This document shows, piece after piece, positions 7,626 through 16,253 of a stretch of 64,000 nt of DNA (positions are counted from its first letter, which is position 1; every line of letters starts with the position of its first letter). The stretch covers positions 62,001-126,000 of the forward strand of contig JAFGNN010000065.1 of NCBI GenBank assembly GCA_016926955.1. Reading direction: 5' to 3'. The notes beneath the pieces are model-generated. The model ran no database searches and was not told the origin of the DNA. It worked only from the letters and a program-made list of their open reading frames with translations. The translations under genes were made by a program, and so were the position numbers. The stretch is from Spirochaetales bacterium. Lineage in GTDB: Bacteria; Spirochaetota; Spirochaetia; Treponematales; UBA12059.

Positions 7626-8984
7626 ATGCCATTTTCGCGCCCCGTGCCCACCCTCGCCGTCGTCGGCGCGGGCGATCGCGGCAACACCTACGCCCGCTTC
7701 GCCCTCGAGCATCCGGAGCGCCTCCGCATATCCGCGTTCGCCGAGCGCGATCCCGTGCGTCGAGCCCGTTTCGCCAACCTGCATGGCCTTCCTGCGGCAG
7801 CGGTGTTCGAGGACTGGCGCGAGCTTCTCGACCGGCCGCGCCTGGCCGACGCCCTGCTCGTCGCGACGCCTGACCGCGAACACCTCGCTCCCGCCTTGGC
7901 CGCCCTCGAGCGCGGCTATCGGGTACTGCTCGAAAAGCCCATGGCTCCCGACGCGGACTCGTGCCGCTCCATCGCCGAAGCGTCCGCGCGGACTGGCAAC
8001 GAGGTGGTCGTCTGCCACGTGCTCCGCTATTCCTCCTTCTTCCGCGCGATCCGACGCGCCCTCGACGAAGGCCTGATCGGCGAACTCGTGTCCATCGAGC
8101 ACGCCGAGAACGTCGCGTACTGGCATATGGCGCATTCGTACGTACGCGGCTCCTGGGGAAGCTCCGTCCGCTCGAGCCCGATGATCCTGGCCAAGTGCAG
8201 CCACGACTTCGACCTGCTCCGCTGGTTCGCGGGCGCGCCGCCCGAAACGGTCGCCAGCGTGGGCGGACTCCACGAATTCCGCCCCGAGCGGGCGCCCGCG
8301 GGAGCTCCGGAACGTTGCGCCGACGGCTGTCCCGAGGCGTCCCGCTGCCCCTACGAGGCGACACGTCTCTACCTGCGGGCGGAACCCCTCCTCCGCGACG
8401 CGGCGCAGGGCGGCGGGGCGACCGCCGTAGGCGCGCGCTTCGTGCTCAGGCACCCGCGCTTCGCGGCCCTCCTTCCCGGACTCAAGGCCTACGCCCCCTG
8501 GCGCGGCTGGCCCGTTTCCACGATCACCGACGACCTCTCCGACGCAGGTCTACTCGAAGCCCTCAGGAACGGCCCCTACGGCCGCTGCGTCTACCGCGCG
8601 GGCTCGGACCAGGTCGACCACCAGCACACCGTCGTCAAGTTCAGGAACGGCGTCACCGCGAGCCTGACCATGCAGGGCCATTCCCATCGGGAAGGACGGA
8701 CGATACGGCTCGACGGCACCCGCGGCACCCTGCGCGGCCTCTTCGCGGGGCGCGGGGCGCTCGAGGTGATCGACCACAGGACCGGCCGGAAGGCCCGCCT
8801 TCCGGTCTCGGGCGATCCGCTCGGCCACGGCGAGGCGGATCGCGCCTTGATGGACGCCTTCGCTCGCTTCCTCTCGGGCGGGCTGCCGCCGACCCTGGTC
8901 TCGGAGAGCCTCGACAGCCATCTCATGGCCTTCGCCGCGCAGGAAGCCCTAGTAAGCGGATTAACCATACGTTTTGATGCCTGA
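7626..8984 (+). CDS. Gfo/Idh/MocA-family oxidoreductase
   Basis: A 452-aa NAD(P)-dependent dehydrogenase. The Rossmann fold is clear: LAVVGAGDRGNTYARFA at the N-terminus, ALLVATPDREH at strand 4 and GYRVLLEKPMAP, the EKP motif whose Lys is catalytic in this family. The C-terminal substrate domain starts near residue 125 (VVCHVLRYSSFFRAIR) and contains AKCSHDFDLLRWF with the conserved His-Asp. An insertion around residues 228-245 carries four cysteines (CADGC then SRCPY), unusual for the family and possibly a metal site. Family members act on sugars, inositols or their derivatives; the substrate is not predictable. The gene stands alone between its own promoter and the next promoter. Confidence 0.9.
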   Translation: MPFSRPVPTLAVVGAGDRGNTYARFALEHPERLRISAFAERDPVRRARFANLHGLPAAAVFEDWRELLDRPRLADALLVATPDREHLAPALAALERGYRVLLEKPMAPDADSCRSIAEASARTGNEVVVCHVLRYSSFFRAIRRALDEGLIGELVSIEHAENVAYWHMAHSYVRGSWGSSVRSSPMILAKCSHDFDLLRWFAGAPPETVASVGGLHEFRPERAPAGAPERCADGCPEASRCPYEATRLYLRAEPLLRDAAQGGGATAVGARFVLRHPRFAALLPGLKAYAPWRGWPVSTITDDLSDAGLLEALRNGPYGRCVYRAGSDQVDHQHTVVKFRNGVTASLTMQGHSHREGRTIRLDGTRGTLRGLFAGRGALEVIDHRTGRKARLPVSGDPLGHGEADRALMDAFARFLSGGLPPTLVSESLDSHLMAFAAQEALVSGLTIRFDA

Positions 8985-9018
8985 CGTCGCAAAAGTTCCA
9001 TTATCTGCAATGAGACTA

Positions 9019-9047
9019 TTGACTATATATATACTTTTCCATATGTT
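9019..9047 (+). promoter_or_regulatory. Sigma70-type promoter for the disulfide reductase gene
   Basis: TTGACT, 17 bases, TATGTT, in a markedly A+T-rich stretch (ACTATATATATACTTTTCC). The start codon at 9075 follows about 20 bases after the expected transcription start and has GGGAGGA in between. Confidence 0.6.
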
Positions 9048-9074
9048 TACCAGCATCCATTCCGGGAGGAAGCC

Positions 9075-10748
9075 ATGTCCGAATCCAGTGCCAGGAAAAT
9101 CCTCGTGGTCGGCGGTGTCGCGGCCGGCGCGACGGCGGCGGCCCGAATCCGGCGCCTCGACGAGAGCGCGGAGATCACCATCGTCGAAAAGGGACGCTAC
9201 GTCTCTTTCGCCAACTGCGGCCTGCCCTACTTCGTCTCTCGCGACATCCAGAAGCGCAGCCAGCTCATACTCCAGACCCCCGAGGGCTTCTTCGCCCGCT
9301 ACCGCGTCGACGTGCTCCTCGAGACCGAGGCGGTCGGCATCGACCGGGCCGGCAAGCTGCTCAAGGTGCGCGACGCCTCGGGCGAGCGCGAGCTGCCCTA
9401 CGACGCGCTGATCCTGGCCCAGGGCGGCACGCCCTTCGTCCCCCCCGTGGAAGGCAAGGACGCCCCTCACGTCTTCCGGCTCTGGACCATCCCGGACATG
9501 GACGCGGTGCACAAGTACATCGACGCCGAGAAGCCCGAAAGCGCCGTCGTGGTCGGCGGCGGCTTCATCGGGCTCGAGGCCGCCGAGGCCTTCGTCAAGC
9601 GGGGCCTCAAGACCACCATCGTCGAGCTCACCCCGCGCGTCATGCCCCCCGCCGACCCCGAGTTCGGCAGCATGATAGCCGCTTCCTTCGAGGAAGCCGG
9701 CGCTACGGTCATCACCGGTCGCTCCGTCAATAAAGTCGACGCCGCCTCCAAAACCGTCATCCTCGACGACGGCACCGTGGTCGACGCGGGCATCGTGCTC
9801 ATGAGCGCAGGCGTGCGGCCCAACACCGAACTCGCCAAGGCCGCCGGCCTGGAGATCGGCGCCTCGGGCGGCGTCGCGGTCGACGAAACGCTCCGCACGG
9901 CCGACCCGGCCATCTGGGCCGCCGGTGACATGATCGAGGTGACCCAGCGCGTGGCCGGCAGGAAGGTGCGCGTGCCGCTCGCCGGTCCCGCCAACCGCCA
10001 GGGCCGCATCGCCGCCACCAACATGCTCGGCGGCAAGGCCGTCTATCGCGGCGCCCTCGGCACGAGCGTCTTCAAAGCCGTGGAGGACACCTTCGCCATG
10101 ACGGGCCTGACCGAGAAGGCCGCCCGCGACGCGGGCTTCCCGGTCGGCGTGGCCTCGGTGGTCAAGGGGAACCACGTTTCCTACTACCCGGGTTCCACCG
10201 ACGTCGTCCTCAAGCTGGTCTTCGACCGCGCCACCCGCAAGGTGCTCGGCGCCCAGGCCTTCGGCCGCGACGGCATCGAGAAGCGCGTCGACGTGGTCGC
10301 CACCGCCCTGCTCGGCGGCCTGACGGTCGACGACCTCTCCGAGCTGGACCTCTCCTACGCGCCGCCCTACGGCTCCGCGAACGACCCGCTCAACATGGCC
10401 GCCTTCGCCGCCATGAACGAGCTGTCGGGCTTCTCGCCCCTGGCCCTGCCCCGCGAGGCGCTCGAGGCCGTCGCCAAGGGCGAAGGCGCCATCGTCGACG
10501 TGCGCGGCTACGGCGAATGGGCCCGCGGACATGCCGCTGGATCCATCCACCTGCCCCTCGACGAGCTCCGCGACCGCCATGAGGAGCTCCCGAAAGACAG
10601 GACCCTGTACCTGGTTTCCAAGGGCGGCTACGAGAGCCACGTGGCGCTCCGCCAGCTTGTCCAGAACGGCTTCGACAAGGTCCGCAACGTCACGGGCGGA
10701 TGGACCTTCCTCTCGCGCGAGGACGGTCTCGTCCTCGGCGAGGACTGA
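9075..10748 (+). CDS. CoA-disulfide reductase-like flavoprotein with C-terminal rhodanese domain
   Basis: A 557-aa protein. FAD site ILVVGGVAAGATAAARIRR at the N-terminus, the single redox cysteine Cys48 in SFANCGLPYFVS, NAD(P)H site VVVGGGFIGLEAAEAF (about 155-170), and the second FAD motif IWAAGDMIEV. Residues up to about 445 cover the reductase and dimer domains; about 460-545 form a rhodanese domain (IVDVRGYGEWARGHAAGSI). This is the CoADR-RHD layout, which reduces CoA disulfide or persulfide. The rhodanese active-site loop reads YLVSKGGYES, with no cysteine, so that domain looks catalytically dead. A separate intact rhodanese gene follows 104 bp downstream. Start supported by GGAGGAAG. 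Likely role: thiol or sulfane-sulfur homeostasis in the cytoplasm. Confidence 0.9.
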   Translation: MSESSARKILVVGGVAAGATAAARIRRLDESAEITIVEKGRYVSFANCGLPYFVSRDIQKRSQLILQTPEGFFARYRVDVLLETEAVGIDRAGKLLKVRDASGERELPYDALILAQGGTPFVPPVEGKDAPHVFRLWTIPDMDAVHKYIDAEKPESAVVVGGGFIGLEAAEAFVKRGLKTTIVELTPRVMPPADPEFGSMIAASFEEAGATVITGRSVNKVDAASKTVILDDGTVVDAGIVLMSAGVRPNTELAKAAGLEIGASGGVAVDETLRTADPAIWAAGDMIEVTQRVAGRKVRVPLAGPANRQGRIAATNMLGGKAVYRGALGTSVFKAVEDTFAMTGLTEKAARDAGFPVGVASVVKGNHVSYYPGSTDVVLKLVFDRATRKVLGAQAFGRDGIEKRVDVVATALLGGLTVDDLSELDLSYAPPYGSANDPLNMAAFAAMNELSGFSPLALPREALEAVAKGEGAIVDVRGYGEWARGHAAGSIHLPLDELRDRHEELPKDRTLYLVSKGGYESHVALRQLVQNGFDKVRNVTGGWTFLSREDGLVLGED

Positions 10749-10776
10749 TTCCCCGATCGTTTGACCGACGAAGGGC

Positions 10777-10806
10777 ACGACGCCGCGACCCGATTCGAGG
10801 CGTCGT
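10777..10806. other. Intergenic hairpin between reductase and rhodanese genes
   Basis: ACGACGCC and GGCGTCGT form a perfect 8-bp stem with a 14-base loop. No T-run follows, so it is more likely an RNA-stability or attenuation hairpin than a simple intrinsic terminator. Confidence 0.4.
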
Positions 10807-10852
10807 GAACCGATTCATGAAGCGGCGCTGTTTGGCCGCGGAGGGAGAGACC

Positions 10853-11131
10853 ATGGCGATGAACATCATCGAAGAGAAAATCAAGGCCGGCGCGGTGATA
10901 GTCGACGTTCGGAGCCCCGAGGAGTTCGAGGACGAGCATTTCCCGAACGCCGTGAACATTCCCGTCAACGTCATCCAGGCGCAAGCCGACTCCATCGGGC
11001 CGAAGGACAAGCCGGTGCTGCTCTACTGCGCGTCCGGCGCCCGGAGCGCCCTCGCCGCCCGCTTCCTCAAGATGGCCGGCTTCACCGACGTCATGAACGC
11101 CGGCGGCCTCTGGGACATGCCCGGGTACTGA
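10853..11131 (+). CDS. Single-domain rhodanese (sulfurtransferase)
   Basis: A 92-aa protein comprising one rhodanese domain: VIVDVRSPEEFEDEHFPNAV at the front, then LLYCASGARSALAARFLK with the active-site cysteine and the CxxGxR-type loop, ending in NAGGLWDMPGY. It resembles PspE/GlpE-type enzymes, which move sulfane sulfur from thiosulfate or persulfides to acceptors. No signal peptide, so it is cytoplasmic. Start at ATG 10853 with GGAGGGAGA upstream; a second ATG six bases later is possible, and the longer frame upstream has no ribosome site. It follows a flavoprotein whose own rhodanese domain lacks the cysteine, so the two may work together, with this protein supplying the persulfide chemistry. 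Separate terminator not seen; a palindromic repeat follows. Confidence 0.9.
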   Translation: MAMNIIEEKIKAGAVIVDVRSPEEFEDEHFPNAVNIPVNVIQAQADSIGPKDKPVLLYCASGARSALAARFLKMAGFTDVMNAGGLWDMPGY

Positions 11132-11151
11132 AGTCCCGGCCTCCCCGGAAG

Positions 11152-11261
11152 AAACCACGGAGGCACGGAGGCACGGAGCCCGGAGGGAGGAATGCGGAAA
11201 ATGGTTAATCCATTTCCGATTCTTCTCCCTCTTCCCTCTGTTCTCTGTGTCTCCGTGGTTT
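11152..11261. repeat. Imperfect 110-bp palindrome of the AAACCACGGAG repeat family
   Basis: The left arm AAACCACGGAGGCACGGAG (11152-11170) pairs with CTCTGTGTCTCCGTGGTTT (11243-11261) at 17 of 19 positions. Inside, CGGAAAATGG and CCATTTCCG form a second nested stem with one bulge around TTAAT. The element shares its arm with the copy at 6426-6485. It looks like a non-coding mobile or REP/MITE-like palindrome. The rest of the gap up to 11335 shows nothing recognisable. Confidence 0.6.
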
Positions 11262-11335
11262 GCATCGGTTTTTGGACAGCGAATAGCGCGCATCGATTGA
11301 AGCGGCGGCACCGGGGCGGTTTTCGGCCTCGGGTC

Positions 11336-12481
11336 TCAGGCTAGCATTCCGGTTTTCCGCAGGAGCCGCGCGATCCTGCGTTCGAGGGCGGCGCGGGCCG
11401 CCTGGCGGCCTTCGAGCGCGAGCGCCGCTTCCGCGAAAGCGAGGGCGGAGGCCGGATCGCGGAGCGCGTGCTCGGCCCGCTTGGCGCGCTCGACCAGCGT
11501 GAAGGGCGTCGGTGCGAGCTCCCCGAGTATCGCGTCGCGGGACTTCTCGTCCCCCTCCCGCCTGCAGAGAGCGGCCAGGGCGAGACCGGAGCGCGCGTCT
11601 CCGCGGGCAAAACCCCGTTCGAGGACGGCGCGCGCCAGCGCAGCGTCGCGCCGCGAGAGCCAGGCGCCCAGCGATCCAAGGTCGATGTCCTCTCGCAGGA
11701 ACGGATACTCATGGGCCCTGACGGTTTCGAAGGCGAGCGAGGCGAGGCTCGCGACGTCGCGGGCGTTGTGCCTCGCCACCAGGTCCATGCGTTCGTCCCG
11801 TCCCGTTCGGGCAAAGGCGATAAACACCTCGGGTATTTCCGCGCCCGGAATGTCCGCCTCTCGCGCGCGGCCCAGCACAGCGCTTTCGAGGGCCTGGAGC
11901 GAGCAGGAACCGAGCGTCCTGCGCCAGAGCCTTCGGCATGCGTGGAGGATGTCCGCGTGCGGCCGTTCCGGGCACCGGGAGCGGTTCAGGACGAAACGGC
12001 CGCGGATCAGCGGGACGTCGAAGCTCCGTCCGTTGTAGCTGACGAGCACCGCTTCCGGGTCGAGCTCCCGGGCCAGCTCGGCGAGCAGGGCGACTTCCCC
12101 CGGCCAGTCCTCCAGCAACCACTGGCGGACCAGAAGCCCTCCCGCCACCGCGCGTCCGACGGCGGCGAGGAAGGCGATGGTGCCGGCCCCGCCCGAAAGC
12201 CCGGTGGTCTCCAGGTCGAAGAAGCGGAGGCGCCTTGCTTCGACCGCGCGCGGATTCCCGAGGGCGGAGAGGTCCGCGCCGCCGAGGAAGGGTTCAAGAT
12301 TCCAGGTTTCGGGAAGATCGAGCGGGAAGAAGGTCTCGCGCAGGAGGAGGCCCGGTCCGACGCCTTCGAAGCCCTCGGGCGACGCACGGTCGGCGGACTT
12401 GGGCGCTGGCGCGCGAGGGGCGTCCGCCCTGGCGCCGGCTATCTCGCGGGCGCGCCTCAGGCGGTCCTTGAGCGAGGCCAC
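11336..12481 (-). CDS. mrfB: DnaQ-like exonuclease, MrfB/YprB family
   Basis: A 381-aa protein with a ribonuclease-H-like exonuclease fold in its middle: RLRFFDLETTGLSGGAGTIA (first Asp and Glu), LVSYNGRSFDVPLIRGRF (second Asp), and ARHNARDVASL (last Asp), the DEDD order. The N-terminal ~90 residues lead into that domain, and the C-terminal ~120 residues are helical, resembling TPR-like repeats. The gene starts 6 bp after the stop of the helicase gene, so they are co-transcribed. In B. subtilis the same pair, MrfA helicase and MrfB exonuclease (YprA/YprB), repairs mitomycin C lesions independently of UvrABC. Pairing plus motifs make this assignment convincing, but activity is inferred. Confidence 0.85.
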   Translation of the reverse strand: MASLKDRLRRAREIAGARADAPRAPAPKSADRASPEGFEGVGPGLLLRETFFPLDLPETWNLEPFLGGADLSALGNPRAVEARRLRFFDLETTGLSGGAGTIAFLAAVGRAVAGGLLVRQWLLEDWPGEVALLAELARELDPEAVLVSYNGRSFDVPLIRGRFVLNRSRCPERPHADILHACRRLWRRTLGSCSLQALESAVLGRAREADIPGAEIPEVFIAFARTGRDERMDLVARHNARDVASLASLAFETVRAHEYPFLREDIDLGSLGAWLSRRDAALARAVLERGFARGDARSGLALAALCRREGDEKSRDAILGELAPTPFTLVERAKRAEHALRDPASALAFAEAALALEGRQAARAALERRIARLLRKTGMLA

Positions 12482-12487
12482 GAGGGA

Positions 12488-14830
12488 TCAGTCCCGCTCG
12501 CCTGAGCCGCTCGCGGCGCCCTTCCCGTCCGCGCACGCGGCGAGGAAGTCGCGGGTCGAAGCCTTGACCGCCCGGCCGGGGACCTGGGCGAAGGGAACCT
12601 GCCAATCGACCCCTATGCACGACGGGCAGCCCGATTCGCAGGCGCACGCGTTCTCCCGTTCGAGAGCGGCCGCGAAGATTTCCGGAAGGCGCTCAACGAG
12701 CGCCTCGGCGAGCCCCGTACCGCCGGGGTAGCGGTCGTAGAGGTGGATGCAGGGAACGTCGAAGTGCGGGTCGCGCGAACGCTCGGACACGCCGAGATCG
12801 CGCGGATCGCACATGAGGAAGACGGGAGCGATCTGCCTGACCAGATTGGCCGCCGAGGATATGGCGGCGGCGCGCCCCGCCTCCGAAAGCCGGGCCAGCA
12901 CGGCGCCGCCCGCACTTTCGGGCGGGAAGAGAAGGCTCGCCGCCCGTGTCTGCGTCTCCTCCGGCGCCTGGTGCACCTCGCCGTAGCCCACATTCTCGTG
13001 GGTGTGGAAGCGGATCTTCTTGAACTTCTCCGCCTGCGAGCGCACGAGCACGTCCCCGAGCGACCAGGCATAGCCCGGCTCTCCGCCTTCCGCGTCCGCG
13101 GACAGCACCTTGAGGTCGGTCTTGACCACCGCGTCGGTGTAGTAGTTGACCTCGCGTTCCTCGACCTTGCAGAGGCGGTTCTCGATGTCCAGCTTGAGCA
13201 CCACGTACTGCCTGCCTCGATGGATGTAGACCGCGTCGTCGAAGATGAGCTCCTTCGCGCTCGGCCGGTCCATCTCTCCTATGACTGCGTCGCGGCCGTC
13301 GGTCGCGTCGACGATGACGACGTTGTCGGCCGTGGCGGAACGGAGGCTGATCCCTTCGCTCGGGTAGCCCTGGCTCGACCAGTACCAGCGGCCTTCGGTC
13401 CTCCGCACGTGTCCATCCTCCTCGAGGAAGGAAAGAGCCCCTTCGAGGTCGGGACCGAAGGCCTCGCCCTCGGCGAAGGGCAGCTCGAAGGCCGCGCACT
13501 TGACGTGGTCGGCGTAGACGTAGGGGTTGTCCGGGTCGAGCCGGGCCGATTCCACGTCGCGGCCGAAAAAATAGTCCGGGTGGGCGACGATGTACTGGTC
13601 CAGCGGGCTCGACGAGGCGACGAAGACGGCGAGGCTCGCGCCCGAGCGCCGCCCCGCCCTGCCCGCCTGCTGCCAGAAGCTGGCGAAGCTGCCGGGGAAG
13701 CCCGCGATGACGGCGGCGTCGAGCCCTCCGATGTCGATGCCGAGCTCGAGGGCGTTGGTCGAGACGACGCCCTGTATCTCCCCGCCGCGCAGGCCCTTCT
13801 CGATGGCGCGCCGCTCGTTCGGCAGGAGGCCGGATCGGTAGGGCTCGACGCGGATACGCTCGTTCTCCGTCCACACGTTCGCGAGCGCGTCGTTCAGGTA
13901 GCTCGCGATGAGCTCGACCCGCACCCGCGAGCGGGCGAAGAGTATGGTCTTGACGCCCGAGCGGAGCAGGCGGAGCGCGAGCTCGACGCTCTCGGTGGCG
14001 GTGCTCCTGCGTATGCCCTGCACCGGGTCGACGAGCGGCGGATTGCAGAACGCGACCAGCTTCGGCGCCGAGGGAGAGCCGTTCTCGTCCACGAGCTCCA
14101 CGTCCTCCCCGATCAGGCGCCGCGCCAGCTCTGCCGGATTGCCGATGGTGGCCGAGCAGAGGATGAAGGTCGGTCGGGCTCCATAGAACGCCGCGACGCG
14201 CTTCAGGCGCCGCACCACGTTCGCCACGTGCGATCCGAAGACGCCGCGGTAGCCGTGCATCTCGTCTATCACGACATAGCGGAGGTCCGAGAAGAACTTG
14301 ATCCACTTCGGGTGGTTCGGCAGCACGCCCGAATGGAGCATGTCGGGATTGGTGATGACGATGCGGCCCGTGTCGCGGGCGGCCGCGCGCAGGGAAGAAG
14401 GCGTGTCGCCGTCGTAGGTGGCGACGCGTATGGGCAGTTCTCCGCCGAGCGCCAACTCGTTGAGCTCGGCCTGCTGGTCCTGCGAGAGCGCCTTGGTGGG
14501 AAAGAGGTAGAGGGCACGCGCGCTCGGCGACTCGAGCAGGGCTTGCGCCACGGGCAGGTTGTAGCAGAGCGTCTTCCCCGAGGCGGTCGGAGTGACGACG
14601 CAGACGTTCCGTCCCTTGCGCGCGGCTTCGAAGGACCGGGCCTGGTGGACGTAGAGCCGGTCGATGCCCCGTCCCCGGAGCGCGCGGGAAAGGCGCGGAT
14701 CGAGGTCCGCCGGGAACCCGGCGTAGGCTCCTTCCCGCGGCGGGATGGACTCGACGTGGACGAAACGGGGGTCCGAGCCCGGAGAACCGAACGTTTTGGC
14801 GAAAAAGCCGGTGGCGGAATCCGTATCCAT
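12488..14830 (-). CDS. mrfA: DEAD/DEAH-box helicase with DUF1998 domain, MrfA/YprA family
   Basis: A 780-aa SF2 helicase. Motif I VVTPTASGKTLCYNLP, motif II YVVIDEMHGYRGVFGSH, motif III LCSATIGNP, motif V STNALELGIDIGGLDA and motif VI WQQAGRAGRRSG are all present in the first ~450 residues. The C-terminal third is a DUF1998 domain with a cysteine cluster, CACESGCPSCIG, and an upstream MCDPRD cysteine, expected to bind zinc. This is the MrfA layout, and the partner nuclease gene follows immediately. The start at 14830 has no ribosome site; a promoter ends 9 bases upstream. The frame runs further upstream but over the promoter of this gene, so the longer version is unlikely. Divergent from glgC. 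Confidence 0.9.
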   Translation of the reverse strand: MDTDSATGFFAKTFGSPGSDPRFVHVESIPPREGAYAGFPADLDPRLSRALRGRGIDRLYVHQARSFEAARKGRNVCVVTPTASGKTLCYNLPVAQALLESPSARALYLFPTKALSQDQQAELNELALGGELPIRVATYDGDTPSSLRAAARDTGRIVITNPDMLHSGVLPNHPKWIKFFSDLRYVVIDEMHGYRGVFGSHVANVVRRLKRVAAFYGARPTFILCSATIGNPAELARRLIGEDVELVDENGSPSAPKLVAFCNPPLVDPVQGIRRSTATESVELALRLLRSGVKTILFARSRVRVELIASYLNDALANVWTENERIRVEPYRSGLLPNERRAIEKGLRGGEIQGVVSTNALELGIDIGGLDAAVIAGFPGSFASFWQQAGRAGRRSGASLAVFVASSSPLDQYIVAHPDYFFGRDVESARLDPDNPYVYADHVKCAAFELPFAEGEAFGPDLEGALSFLEEDGHVRRTEGRWYWSSQGYPSEGISLRSATADNVVIVDATDGRDAVIGEMDRPSAKELIFDDAVYIHRGRQYVVLKLDIENRLCKVEEREVNYYTDAVVKTDLKVLSADAEGGEPGYAWSLGDVLVRSQAEKFKKIRFHTHENVGYGEVHQAPEETQTRAASLLFPPESAGGAVLARLSEAGRAAAISSAANLVRQIAPVFLMCDPRDLGVSERSRDPHFDVPCIHLYDRYPGGTGLAEALVERLPEIFAAALERENACACESGCPSCIGVDWQVPFAQVPGRAVKASTRDFLAACADGKGAASGSGERD

Positions 14831-14839
14831 ATCTATACT

Positions 14840-14868
14840 AGTGTACGGTAGCGGAGCGCTTCCGTGAA
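14840..14868 (-). promoter_or_regulatory. Promoter directly before the mrfA start codon
   Basis: On the minus strand TTCACG, 17 bases, TACACT, ending 9 bases before the ATG at 14830. No Shine-Dalgarno between; candidate leaderless start. Confidence 0.4.
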
Positions 14869-14912
14869 GGGCGGATCGCGCGGCGCGCCTCGAGTCTGTG
14901 AAGGAGGATCCC

Positions 14913-16187
14913 GTGGCGAACGTATTGTCGATAGTCCTGGGCGGGGGCAAGGGCACGAGGCTCTTCCCCCTCACCAAGGATCGCGCGAAGCCGGCCGTAC
15001 CCTTCGGCGGCAAGTATCGCATCGTCGACATCCCGATATCCAACTGCATCAACGCAGGGTTCAAGCGAATCTATATCCTCACCCAATTCAACTCCGCCTC
15101 GCTGCATATCCACGTGGCTCGCACCTACGTCTTCGACGACTTCACCAACGGCTTCGTCGAGGTGCTCGCCGCCGAGCAGACCCTTACGCACTCGGGCTGG
15201 TACGAGGGCACCGCGGACGCGGTCCGGAAGAATCTGGTCCACTTCCGCCCCCAGAAGCCCACGCACTACCTCATAGTCTCGGGCGACCAGCTCTACAGCA
15301 TGGACCTTGCGGACATGTTCGAGAAGCACATCGCCTCGGGCTGCGGTCTGACCATAGCCTGCACTACGGTCCCGAAGGAGGCGACCGGCGCCCTCGGCAT
15401 CGCCCGTGTCGACCCGAAGAGCCGCATCGTCGAATTCACGGAAAAGCCCGGACCGGATCGGGACATCTCCGCTTTCCGCATCCCGCCCGAGCTGGCCGGC
15501 GACCGGCGCTCGGGAGGCAAGGACTACCTCGCGAGCATGGGCATCTACATTTTCGACGCCGCCCTCATGGAGGAGGCGCTGGCCAACGACCTCATGGATT
15601 TCGGCAAGGAAGTCATTCCGAAGGTTCTCGCCGAGAAAGCGGTCAACGCCTACATCTTCCGGGGATACTGGGAGGACATCGGCACCATACGGAACTACTA
15701 CGAGGCCAACCTGGACCTGACGCGCATCGCGCCGGAATTCAACTTCTACGAGGAACACAGCCCCATCTTCACACACCGGCGCAACCTGCCGGCGTCGAAG
15801 CTGAACCACTGCACGATCACGCAGTCGCTGAGCGCGGACGGCTGCATCATCACCAACGCCAGCATCGCCAATTCGATCGTCGGGATCCGCACCATCATCG
15901 AGTCGGGCGCCAGCCTCGACGGGGTGGTATGCGTCGGCGCGGACTACTACGAGAGCGAGGAAGAGAAGTCGTACAACGCCTCGAAGGGCGTTCCGAACAT
16001 CGGGATCGGCAAGGGCTGCATCCTGAAGGGCTGCATCATCGACAAGAACGCCCGCATCGGCGACAACTGCCGCATAGGCATCGACGACAAGGAACGGCTC
16101 GACGGCGATTTCGGCACCCACCACGTCGTGGACGGCATCATCGTCATACCGAAGAACGCGGTGTTGCCTTCGGGCACGTCCATCTGA
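14913..16187 (+). CDS. glgC: Glucose-1-phosphate adenylyltransferase (ADP-glucose pyrophosphorylase)
   Basis: A 424-aa enzyme making ADP-glucose, the donor for glycogen synthesis, from ATP and glucose-1-phosphate. The nucleotide-binding signature GGGKGTRLFPLTKDRAKPAV is followed by PFGGKYRIVDIPISNCINAG, and later SGDQLYSMD and VEFTEKPG, all standard for GlgC. The C-terminal third shows the left-handed beta-helix pattern of hexapeptide repeats (CIITNASIANSIVGIR, IGKGCILKGCIIDKNARIG). Start chosen at GTG 14913 because AAGGAGGATCCC precedes it; a GTG at 14898 would place the ribosome site inside the gene. Length is normal. A strong terminator follows, so it is probably monocistronic. No other glycogen gene lies nearby. 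Confidence 0.95.
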   Translation: MANVLSIVLGGGKGTRLFPLTKDRAKPAVPFGGKYRIVDIPISNCINAGFKRIYILTQFNSASLHIHVARTYVFDDFTNGFVEVLAAEQTLTHSGWYEGTADAVRKNLVHFRPQKPTHYLIVSGDQLYSMDLADMFEKHIASGCGLTIACTTVPKEATGALGIARVDPKSRIVEFTEKPGPDRDISAFRIPPELAGDRRSGGKDYLASMGIYIFDAALMEEALANDLMDFGKEVIPKVLAEKAVNAYIFRGYWEDIGTIRNYYEANLDLTRIAPEFNFYEEHSPIFTHRRNLPASKLNHCTITQSLSADGCIITNASIANSIVGIRTIIESGASLDGVVCVGADYYESEEEKSYNASKGVPNIGIGKGCILKGCIIDKNARIGDNCRIGIDDKERLDGDFGTHHVVDGIIVIPKNAVLPSGTSI

Positions 16188-16211
16188 GACGAGCGTCCGC
16201 CGGGGCGAGGA

Positions 16212-16253
16212 GCCGGCCGGGGCGGGTAAGCCTGCCCCGGCCGGCGCTTTTTT
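16212..16253 (+). terminator. Rho-independent terminator of glgC
   Basis: GCCGGCCGGGGC and GCCCCGGCCGGC form a perfect 12-bp stem with a 10-base loop, followed by GCTTTTTT. The T-run reaches the stop codon of the convergent gene at 16252. Confidence 0.95.
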
